Below, in pieces: positions 9,037 through 18,532 of a DNA stretch of 64,000 nt (within the stretch, counting starts at the first letter, position 1; every line of letters starts with the position of its first letter). The DNA lies in assembly GCA_942159475.1 (NCBI GenBank), contig OW804094.1, positions 126,218,755 to 126,282,754 on the forward strand, given 5' to 3'. A program made the translations under genes and the position numbers. Under the pieces are notes generated by a model. It was not told the origin of the DNA. It made no database searches and worked only from the letters and a program-made list of their open reading frames with translations. The stretch comes from Sthenelais limicola. Taxonomy: Eukaryota > Annelida > Polychaeta > Phyllodocida > Sigalionidae.

Positions 9037-11155
9037 CTGTGTTTTGTTAAGGAGATATATAGCCAAGGCTTTGTCAAGGTCACCTATTGTTGACCTTATG
9101 GCCTTCTTTAGTGCGTATATATGGATTGTGTGTATTTTTGTGTGATCATATAAAATGTGTCCGAAAGGAACTAATTGTCCCTCACCAACTAAAGCAACTC
9201 AATAATATTTTGTGAAATAAAAAAAACAAGTGTGATGGTTATATATATAGATCATGGGCATTCTCGCATGGGGCAGTAAAATGGCTTAAAATACGTACAT
9301 TCCTGATTTTGGGGGGCATTTCCTGAAAACAATATCCAATGTCAGTATTATACAATGCAGTATACCTTGGGTGTTTAATGATCGGGTCTGCTCCAGCCTC
9401 CGGGTGGTTCGCTTTGCCAACCGTTGCAATGCTTTCAAGAGAAACATCACCATTTGGACCAATCCTTCCAGCGACGAAGGTAATGGAGAATGCAATAGGT
9501 CTAAATACTTACATCGTTCTGATGTGACTATTTTGCTTTGCGAAAAATTTTGTGATCTATATAAACAAGTGAGACTTTTGCGTGTCGTTCTCAAGACATC
9601 CTTCTCGGATACAAATTACAACTTATAAGTGCCCTTTTGCAATATATATCGTGGCCGAAGTGCGATCTTGTTTGCATAATAATTGCATCGATAATGATAT
9701 AGATATATAGCGATATATAAGATAATTATAAACATCTATTTGCTATTTAATTATACTGAACAAAATTAATGCTTCTGCTCTGGAAACAGTGTTTGAAAAG
9801 GTACTTAAAAATATCTTTTGAATTGGAACTAATTAGTCGTTGCAGTGAAGAAGAAGACACAGTAATTTTGTGCATCTTATACAGTAAATGTAAGATAACG
9901 GGAACTGCATAACTTGTTAGGATTGTCAACTGGAGGTGTCTGCCTATGGTATCGTAGTGTGTCAAAGGTGGATTTATTTGGCTGTGAAGCAGTAAAATGC
10001 TGCATACTTGATGTAAGCTAGGTGTGAATTGGTTTGCCTGCCACTCCTTGCTTGGCAGACGAGGCGTGGCTTCGTGAATTGAGTGACAGGTAATCTTGTG
10101 TGTTGGGAAAACGCCTCCTGGTATATGATAACAAGTGAGTGGGGGGTTGGCCCACAAAAAAATGCTTGTCTTAGTTTTGTGTGCCTCAATAGTGATGTGT
10201 TTAAAAGTGTGTTTGACTTCCTACAGTGTATTATAGAATGTCCACACAGCCAGGTGTACTCATAATACATAAATCATTTATATATCAAGTGAGTGTGAGC
10301 CGGCTAAAAAAAAGGTCTGGCCGTATGGCGCGGGTGATCCGTTTCAGGGTGCCTTCATATTTGTGAGTGAAAATTTCCCAAGCACAGACTAGGGCTGGTA
10401 TGATGTTAGTGATCTGTCCTCTACGTACACCAAACAACATCACCATTCATTGGATAATAGAGATAGAGATATATGTACCACTCCCAATAGCTGCTATTCC
10501 ATAACACCCAACTAAGGGCTTATTAACCGAAGTTTTCCAATCAGTTTAGTGATTAGTAGCTCCCTTCTACTGACCAACATCAATTATCATTATTTTTCTT
10601 GACCATAATTTTGTTTTTGTTGTTTTGGAATATTTGAATTTCGAAAAATAACTATCATTTAAAAAGCATCCTTATATTGCAGCAGTTGTGGAAAAAAGAA
10701 ATCTACTTTTCATTGCTTCTCAGTCCCTGTTTCAGCTCGTTTGAAACTGGTTTGACCAGCTGGATGCAGACAGATCAGCCAAAATTTCACGAGCAATGCC
10801 TTGACACCAACATTTATACATTGCTGCCATCGGTCAGCAAAGCCATAAACACGTCGCCAGGTCAGTCTTTGTGGTTTAATGTCATATTAGGATCTGTTAC
10901 AGTCCTTTCAATGTGCAACACAACAGAAGCCAGGTGTAGTATCGTCAAAATGATTAGCATTAAATCAACAGTGCAATAAAGGATGCTTACGGTTTCCCCA
11001 AGGGGGGAATTGCAACATAAAAACAATGCTCCATTGTTTATTTTAGAAACGGTGGTATCAATTACTTTCACTTGAAATGTCAGTACTCAAAGATGGATTA
11101 AACTTTTGGGACACTGATGTTCGGTTCCCAGGTTGGTCACCAGAGGGGAGCACTC

Positions 11156-11171
11156 GTGAACCATGCAGGTG
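11156..11171 (-). promoter_or_regulatory. TGCATG (RBFOX-type) flanked by CAC motifs, downstream of exon A
   Basis: In the intron immediately after exon 11185-11238, TGCATG lies at 11162-11167, that is at +18 to +23 from the 5' splice site. It is flanked by CAC at 11169-11171 and at 11156-11158 (spacing 10 nt). TGCATG just downstream of an exon is the classic RBFOX enhancer position, and paired CAC is the recognition pattern of RBPMS-family proteins. The motifs are seen; their function is inferred. Confidence 0.5.
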
Positions 11172-11184
11172 AAGGGATACTTAC

Positions 11185-11238
11185 TGAAGTGCTTTTGCCA
11201 TTTTTGCCAGTGACTTTCAAGAGTGATCCTTCATACCC
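11185..11238 (-). CDS. RBPMS/cpo-like gene, RRM beta2 exon, version A (canonical)
   Basis: This 54-nt exon reads GYEGSLLKVTGKNGKSTS, phase 0 to phase 0. GYEGSLLKVT is the family's beta2 strand and GKNGKSTS the beta2-beta3 loop; I recall almost the same sequence in Drosophila cpo and C. elegans MEC-8, while vertebrate RBPMS has a loop five residues shorter. It is the second member (in gene order) of a tandem pair with 11306-11359. The acceptor (tgctcactatttgcag) and donor (TCA|gtaagtat) are strong. Because it matches the family consensus best, I take it as the ancestral or default choice. A tandem GCAC lies upstream in the 67-nt inter-exon intron and TGCATG lies just downstream, which suggests regulated inclusion. 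Confidence 0.97.
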
Positions 11239-11305
11239 CTGCAAATAGTGAGCAGAGAGCGGCATAGTGCAGTGCACTCTCAATCGGGATATCCACACTA
11301 CTTAC
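11239..11305 (-). promoter_or_regulatory. 67-nt inter-exon intron with tandem GCAC
   Basis: Only 67 nt separate the donor of exon B from the acceptor of exon A. On the minus strand it contains GCAC-T-GCAC (11267-11275) and a further CAC at 11248-11250, close to the acceptor of exon A. GCAC pairs are the described target type of MEC-8 and RBPMS proteins. An intron this short is near the lower limit for many animals and could sterically hinder splicing B directly to A, which would make the pair mutually exclusive. Confidence 0.55.
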
Positions 11306-11359
11306 ATTTGTATTTTTGCCCTGCTTTCCCATCACTTTTAACAAGGAATTTTCATACCC
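11306..11359 (-). CDS. RBPMS/cpo-like gene, RRM beta2 exon, version B (variant)
   Basis: This 54-nt exon reads GYENSLLKVMGKQGKNTN, phase 0 to phase 0, with acceptor ctgcttccgtttttag and donor AAT|gtaagt. It is homologous to exon A: 13 of 18 residues are identical, with changes G4N, T10M, N13Q, S16N and S18N. Seven of the 13 conserved residues use different codons, and the DNA identity is only about 63 percent. The duplication is therefore old and the protein sequence has been kept by selection, so B is not a decaying copy. Substituted positions lie in the beta2 strand and its loop, so the choice of B should change RNA contact or loop charge and polarity (three added Asn). Both exons have the same phase and length, so either, or even both, keeps frame. 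Confidence 0.93.
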
Positions 11360-13224
11360 CTAAAAACGGAAGCAGAACATATTCAACAAGGTAAACGAGC
11401 AATGGTATTGGTCATCACAATCATTTCATGATCATCAAGAGGAAATACACATAGAGTTGTGATCAAGGAAGACATGCACCTGTGAACTGCTAGACAACAC
11501 GGTTAGGGTGAGAGTTAATGCGTCCAGTGAGAGACACCAGGACTAAAACTACATTTGTGATCGGTTAAACATGCCGCAATCATGGGTGAATTTCACAAAC
11601 TCGACGTTTCAAACAAATTGGTCAAGAGCGTCAAAAAGTGAGCGAATATGAACATCTTTAAAAAGTCTTAAATATATATATTATTCCCGAATGATACAAA
11701 AACAAAAGCGAATTCAGATTGATAGATTATAGGTAATATAACGGTATGTATGTAAGTTTCCCATAAGATAATAGGACTTGAGAAAAGGGCGATGCAGTCA
11801 GCTTGAATGGCACAGACCTCCATGATATAACCTCCTGTGCCAGAGAAGCCACTAGCGGATGAAGAAGCCACTACCCCCATTTCTAGATATCAAGACATGG
11901 TATCAAATGCCTCATGTGTTAGAGAAAGCCAGAATGATAAGAATTGAGCAACTTTCGATGCAATTTTGAATGGGTCATTATATAGGACATTAGCAATAAG
12001 TATTTGAACTTCTGATAAAAAGCCTCTGCTCCACTTCCCAGGAAGCCACATTCTAGTAATGGTAAAAGAATCTATAACCAAGCGTCAAGGCAGACACAAT
12101 GCAATATCCATAGGAGCCAAACATTGGCTTCCTATGAAAGAAAGCCTTGTCCCCAGCGAGGTAGAGTCGATGGGAACAAGTGTGGCAACCCTGGTTGCTG
12201 GTTGTATAAAAGCCAAAAAGCCATAGCGAAGCAGAGAACATTTGCAGATTCAAAAAGAGCTATGCCATATCTGACCCCGAGGCCTTACTCGCTACAATGT
12301 TTGTTTGATACCATGACTTGGTGTATCAGCAGAATGTTACCGTAGCACAGCGCACACACGATTAGACAACCCAAAAGAAGAAGTGTACATATGTACCTCA
12401 ATTTTGTGAATATTCTCAGAATTTGAAATGTGAAATTTATCTCTTAACCTCCTCATAATTTATAAAATCAGTTTTTGAATGAGTTCGAAAAGTTATGTAA
12501 TAGCATTCTAATGTAACAGGGCCAAATGACTTCGAGATATATCCTTCAAAATAAACGTATTTACTTGAGCAAGCTCTATAGAGGAAAAGACCGATCTGGT
12601 ATCCATAAAACCAGAATAATCATATTAACATTGTGATCGCTTCTAAAGGTACATTATCCCAAATTCGGTCAGTCAGTTACGGGCAGGCCTGAGAAAGTAT
12701 TCTTCTCCCGTCCATCCATTAGGACTGGCACTTGCCAGGGCATTGAGCAACGTGGCCCGGCTTCTGTCGGGCAGAGCTGCTCAGAGGCGATTTTGGTTAT
12801 CTCGAGCAGATTGCTTTGGGTGTGGTAGAGATAATTTGGCCAGTGTGTGATCACCTGTGTACGTGCTGTAGGGGTATGAGAGAGAAGGGGTTGGGGGAGG
12901 TGGACTACCTCAGCTAGAATGGCTTCTGCGGCCCCAGACCAAAACCATTTATTACCCTGCTGTTTATGAGCGGCGTATAGACACTGACACCACTAAATCG
13001 TGATTAGCTGAGTCACGTTCCCGTCCAGCCCAACGATTGACTTACAAAGACGACAGGTAAGTTTACAGGATCCCAATCGGCTTAACTACATCACTTCTAC
13101 TTCACTTTGAGAATACATGAATACAGTCTGCTGAGTTGAACATGCACAGTCATGGCTCAGATCAGGGCACGGCGAATAATATACACTATATGCACTGTAT
13201 ATCATGTATATAATGTATATGAGC

Positions 13225-13246
13225 AATTATATAGGCCTATATAATT
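13225..13246. repeat. 22-bp perfect palindrome centred on AGGCCT
   Basis: The sequence is aattatatag followed by its mirror through GGCC to ctatataatt; outside it gtatatga and catatac extend the symmetry imperfectly to roughly 40 bp. It can form a cruciform. The core TAGGCCTA recurs at least five more times in the window. Confidence 0.8.
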
Positions 13247-13469
13247 CATATACGCGTACATGGTGCTTTTCCACATCGCTTATTGACGTAAATATATCGC
13301 GCTACAACGTCGCAACTAAGTTCTCAAGATTGATTAGCACTGTCAACATTGCAATTTTTAAATGGTATAAATAAACAAATTTGCCTGTGTGGATCTCACA
13401 ACATCCTGACGATTTGGGGTTAAGGCAATATACAGAACGAACCTTATATATACAGGAGATAATAGAAGG

Positions 13470-13561
13470 TGGGAAGGGGGGTAGAAGGGAAGGGGGGTAG
13501 AAGGGAAGAAGGGGGATGAGGAGGTAGGAGGGTGCGGGTAGGTAGGTAGGTAGGTAGGTAG
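13470..13561. repeat. Purine-rich repeat and (GTAG)n microsatellite
   Basis: Two units of about 18 nt of the type ggtagaagggaagggg are repeated, followed by gaggtaggaggg and then six GTAG units to 13561. It is simple repeat DNA with strong purine asymmetry on the plus strand. Confidence 0.85.
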
Positions 13562-13679
13562 ACTGACAGGCGAAGCTAATCCAAGTCTGTGAGACCATTT
13601 CTTGCTACCTTAGTGGTAGATAGAAAAAGCGGCGGGCACGCGCACACCATCAATTAAATCAGTTGAGTGTACATATTTA

Positions 13680-13990
13680 CCGCGGCAGCGAGCTTCTGAT
13701 CCGCGACCGCGCGTTTGATATCAAGACGACTGGCGGTTGTGGGGCGAGACGCGACAAAGAAACGGGCTCGGGTATGGCGGCGCGGCCTCGGGCTTTGATC
13801 GAGGTCCTCCTTAAGTCTCCAGCTAGCTTTTGATGCAAAACACAGTGGGGTTGATCGACCCCTACCCCGCCCCTTTTTTCGTCAGTATAACTCTTCCCCC
13901 GCGCGTTTCTTTAAAGCAACTGCTCTCTCTCGCTCGCCCCCGTCAGAGATGCTCTCTCTATATGGTTCCAGCGACCAATGCCTCCCCCCT
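13680..13990. promoter_or_regulatory. CpG-dense block inside the 7.1-kb intron
   Basis: Between about 13680 and 13810 CpG occurs roughly 20 times in 130 nt, far above the rest of the window, and it is followed by a CT-rich stretch (13921-13960). The block could be an internal promoter or enhancer. On the minus strand a frame ending DQKLAAA meets a moderate donor (GCG|gtaaat) at its edge in phase 0, so an alternative start with a truncated RRM is conceivable, but I see no strong initiator or family sequence. It might alternatively be a fragment of foreign or repetitive DNA. Confidence 0.35.
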
Positions 13991-16900
13991 CCACAGTTTG
14001 CTCCTATACCAAGCAGTCAGTACGCGCATTAGCACTAATCGTTTCGATTGCAGGGCCATAATCTATTGTCGCTGCCTCCGTGCACACCCCGATGAAATAT
14101 TTCAAAGGGAAATTGCAGAGCGTTTTTCTCCTAGTGAACTGTTTGATGGATGTGAAGATACATGAAGGTGGCAGACAGAGGAGGGAGGGCAGGACGGGCA
14201 TTAATAATTAAACAGGCGTTTATCTCTTAAACAATTGGCCTCCAACTTAGTTTAAACCGCCTGGCCTGCCACAAGAGACACGGAGATGCTAGTAAATCAT
14301 GGACTCTTGTAGACTTCTATACCTAAGTCATTGCCATAGGCAGAAATCTAGAGAATAGGGCTGCCAATATCTCAAGTCTCAAGTGAGGTAGGCTCCTGGC
14401 TTTGAAGGTATAGACCAAAGAGTGAGTGTTTTTCTGTTGTGTCTTTGGCACTGAGGTCAATCTCCTTTCAATTACACAGGGGACTTGTAAATCACAGGGG
14501 GAGCTGGTATTGTGTTTCCAGGAGCTAATATGTACATTGTCTTCTTCTTCACAGAATATATTACTTTTCCTTTCGAGTTGCGATAGAGTAATTGGTAGGC
14601 ATTATGACTACGCGTTACCAAGCTGCAACCGATTCCTTTGATCTCCAGCATGGAGATGGAGGTGTTTTTTATATAAAGAGTTTAGCATGGAATCATTTCA
14701 ATTATTATCATGTAAAAAAGGCCTGTCGATCTGTCTGCCTGTCGATAGAATTTCCCAATTAGATCATCAGGATCAGGTGACTGGGGATGTTGTTGGCCTT
14801 TCCAATATAACGTGACCGGAGAAAAGGCACATGGAAGTCGAGCAAGGCGGATGTAGGTAAGAAAGCAGCAATAGTTGACCAGTCATAATCCCGTCACGAT
14901 TTCCTAGCGGTCAGCTTCTGGTCAGCCTGTCTACATACTACCTCCTGGCACAATACAGGAGGGGCAACTCCCGTGACCCTTCCCCACAGACCGCTCCCGT
15001 GCCTCTTATTGACCGGCCTGTGCGCTCTATTGACCGTCAACACACGCCAGACATGGCCACTGCCATTAATCCATTGAGAGGATGCACTGGGCTGACCTTT
15101 TATTAACATGTGCCTCCTCACTCGGATGACCGTCTAGCCACTGGACACTGCATTAAAAGCTGGCACACAGGAGAATGGGGTGGCAGGAGGAGGTATCCCC
15201 TGTCAGCAACTCCAGCATGCAGGTCCAGCCTTGCTTTCAGACCGTGACGTTTCCCACATTGACCCAACGTCACACACGACGTCATGGCGCAGAACGTCGC
15301 ACCTGTGTGTAGGCTATGTATATGGGTGCTGGTCGGCAAACAAGCAAATATTCGGGCGTAGCGCCAGTGTAACTGTAAATGTGTCAGGCGTAAACAAATC
15401 ATCGCCTGAATAGTTGGTCACTTTTCCTATACTACTATTGCAATTGGATGATGGAAGCTCACATTTCCTATACTACTACCCTCTATTGCGTCGTATACGA
15501 AATTTAGTAGTCGGTTGTTGTAAACAGGGAAAATAATGCAACGTATATAGACTACACTGTATTCTAGTGGGTGCATTAGAATGACTATTTCAATTCAAAT
15601 ATCATCTTACATAAAAGAAGAGTAAAGAGTAAAAGATCCATACTATTTTTTAAAACTACTTTTAGCGACCCTGCGGCCTCAACTAGGGTCCCAGCGGAGA
15701 TAGTTCTCGTGTTTCTCATGGAAGAGGATCTAGCGATGGGAATGTGGCATGTTGGGGTTGAAACTGAGGGTGACCGCGTTTTGGCGTTGATATAGAAACC
15801 AAACAGACGCCCGACTGGTGAATCAACACTAGCCCAAGGACGGTGCATCCGGCACAGTGATTCCCATGTGAAATCTTCATTAACATTTCATTGTGAATTG
15901 ATTTTGTGCGCCGACGGTCGTAAAAAGACCAGTTGCACACTCAGACCGTTGCTGCGCGGAAAACATTCAAAAGAATGGGCGAACCAACAACCTAACGTAA
16001 ATACGTTTCACCTCCGAAGCAGCAAGCTCGTTTTAACGAGCTTTCTATGAGTAAAGAGCCAGACAATTGCATAGCCCAGGGAATACAATTGATGAACTGA
16101 GATATCTTTTATTACCAGTGTTTGTTATTTTGATGCTTTATTATTTTAGAAATGGGTTCGATCAATAGTTCCTAATTCGGCCTAGGATACCCGGCTTTCA
16201 GTTCATTTATTCATGGGACAAAGTTTGTCCAGGCATTATTTCATTACACGCTGTAAGCTGTATGCAACGATTTAGCCGGGCCTTTTTGCAGGAGCTCTAT
16301 TGGCCCTTTACCACGTTACATTTATCAACCGGCTTTCGCCCCCTCGAGAAAGAAGTAATTTGTAAATATATACAGAGGCCATTATCCCTTTCCCAGTGAG
16401 AATCTGAAAGCTTTATCCTAAATAGGACCAACCGGATATGATCATGAATATAGCTTTGGTCACTAGCCAAGCAATTTCCACAAGAACGTATCCCTTTTCT
16501 AGTTTGGAACCTCCTCTAGAACTATGGAAGCATTGGTGGGTATGGGATACACTTCTAAGAAGAAATTTGCCGCCTTCCGGACTGCATTTTGCAGGTGATT
16601 TGGACAGGGTCATGTAGACTGGGAAATGATGGTTTCTGTCTTCATATGATCGGTGTAGATGTCGCCACACATCCTGTACGGCGCCACCACGTGCCACTAA
16701 TCAATACCACCACAACCAGTTTCAATAGATGTTATTCTTTGGTTCGTTTCCCCCCCTCCCCCCCCCCCCCCCCTTTGCAATGCTATGCGAGCTTGTGCAA
16801 CGACACAACATGAGACTTGTCCAAATTACATGTTCAGTAAAGACCATTTTCTCTAGTTGTGGATTACCGGTTCACGCCCGGTCCACGCCCGGTCTGCAAA

Positions 16901-18454
16901 GTTTGACCTCGCCCTTGCGCCGACGCAGTGGACCTGTTAGAGTCAGTCACTTCCTTTAAGTGTCCTCCTGCCGGAAGCCAGGCGAACCTATATACACTTG
17001 GTCATGTATTCCAAGGGGAGGAGACTGATTGCATCCTCCGCAAGTGCAATACCACCGCGCTACATAGGCCTACAGTCGAGCTAGACTAGCGGGGGTTTTA
17101 TTTGTGAAAGCGGACAAACACTAACAATAACCAGCTCCAGTGTTTCATGTCAGTAACGTCTGTTTAGTCTGGAAGCTCTCATAATTCAGAGGAGCATCTA
17201 AAATCGAGCTGCGTTAGCAATAAAAATACGTGAATCTCATTCGGAATGAGACATTTATGAGATATAAATTCAATTACATGTCCGGCAGCTAGACCGAATA
17301 ATGTTTTAATGTAAGGCACGTCCATCCGGCATATGACAGGTCGATGACAAGACGCTATCGTTAGACAGAGGCAAAGCTTGGGTATTATAACTCAATACCT
17401 CAAAAGGAAGGCAGATAGATCCTGGCTTGAGACTCCCAGCTGTCTTACTTCCACGCTTAGTCGGATACCCAGGCTTCCCCTGATTTATACAGACAATTAA
17501 TCCTTCTCTTAATTGCCTCGAAACCCTATTTATGGCGATGGTCCATCCTCGCAACGGACGGGCTATAAGGAACAGGGAGGTGATCTACGCCCCCTGATCA
17601 TGTTTTTACGACCCATCTCAGACATCAGGCCAACCCAGAAGCTCAACGTCTGCCCCTATGATTGGTAACCGTTTCTTTATCGAATAGAAAAGCCAGGATT
17701 CCCTCTAGTATGAACTATGTGCTACAATATCGCATCGGTCATCAACAGCTTGTCACGAATACTTGTTTGACACGGTCGGCTCTCATGGGTCTCATGTACG
17801 ATTTACCAATACGTTTCCAGTGTCGACCGGACGATTTCTCACGATGGCTTTTTAATAGAGTACCAAAAGCCAGCACCGCGCCGATTCAAAGCGATAGACT
17901 GTTGTAATTGTGACTCAGCAGAAAGATTCTCTTGTGAACGTAGTAAAGTGATTTAGCTATGAAAAGGACGTGTGTAAAGCTTATCCCTGTCCTCATCCTT
18001 CAGTGTTTTTAACCAATTTCTAGATACCGTCCCGGGAAAGAAAGGCAATAATACAAACCAATTAAATAATATATAATATTTTCTTTTGTACATATAATTT
18101 AATAGTTCTCGTGATAGTTATCATAAAATTGAATTACTGTATCAATATGGAATATGTGCATGTTTGGAAATCAAATCTTTACTTTCCGAAGAACTTCTTA
18201 TCAATTGTAATGGTATATTAGTTCGTGATAACTGTGCTTAAGTCCACAATAAGAGTGTGACTTGTTTAGTTGTATGTCCAAACTCTAACGATTGGTCTAC
18301 ACCATGTGATGCAAAGCCTTACAGTACAATTTCAGTGAATTTCTGATCAGTAGTAGGTGATTTCGTGAATCCTTGTTTTCAACCAGAGGTGAAAGTCTAA
18401 TGGTAAGAAATCCTGGCCACTCTGGGAGTTTGGTTCTCAGGGACGTTCACCTAC

Positions 18455-18532
18455 CTTATAACCGCGGAATAGAAGATATAGTTCCCTGGGCTTGGCATCC
18501 ATGGGTAGCCCGCTGACGAATAACGTGCGAAC
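18455..18532 (-). CDS. RBPMS/cpo-like gene, RRM N-terminal exon (RNP2)
   Basis: Seventy-eight nt, phase 0 to phase 0, read [18 protein letters not shown] followed by [15 protein letters not shown] is RNP2 (beta1) and the KPRELYLLF stretch is helix alpha1, which in this family also forms the dimer interface. The sequence is nearly invariant from nematodes to vertebrates, so identification is secure. The acceptor (ccttttgtcttttag) and donor (AAG|gtaggt) are good. The exon starts exactly at Val, as in vertebrate RBPMS where the preceding exon ends in a run of Glu. The first methionine must therefore be supplied by an exon further right. Confidence 0.98.

Larger units (their letters stand above)
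7318..11184 (-). other. Intron between exon pair and RNP1 exon
   Basis: This 3.9-kb intron contains a 17-bp inverted repeat 48 nt before the RNP1 exon (7365-7502), a duplicated 20-mer around an (AT)n tract (8550-8600), and one low-confidence 42-nt cassette exon (8995-9036). A short RBFOX-like and CAC site cluster sits just inside its gene-upstream end (11156-11171). Two overlapping open frames near 9286-9628 on opposite strands resemble no protein I know. Confidence 0.6.
11360..18454 (-). other. 7.1-kb intron inside the RRM
   Basis: This intron separates the RNP2 exon from the exon pair. It includes a CpG-dense block (about 13680-13990), a (GTAG)n and purine repeat (13470-13561), a 22-bp perfect palindrome (13225-13246) and a 16-C run (16758-16773). 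A short hairpin-forming palindrome lies at 16022-16039. I searched for further copies of the 54-nt exon here by eye and found none. Confidence 0.6.

Noticed and set aside
9286..9628. Overlapping open frames on both strands
   Set aside because: No splice or family support; the minus-strand donor at 9508 would give an out-of-frame 44-nt exon in the RRM.
13022..13049. Plus-strand 28-nt segment between cgttcccgtccag and CGACAG|gtaagt
   Set aside because: Splice sites are good but there is no plus-strand gene context, and the length is not a multiple of three.
16022..16039. agctcgtt-tt-aacgagct hairpin, considered as a histone-type 3' end
   Set aside because: Does not fit the histone stem-loop consensus and no histone gene is nearby.
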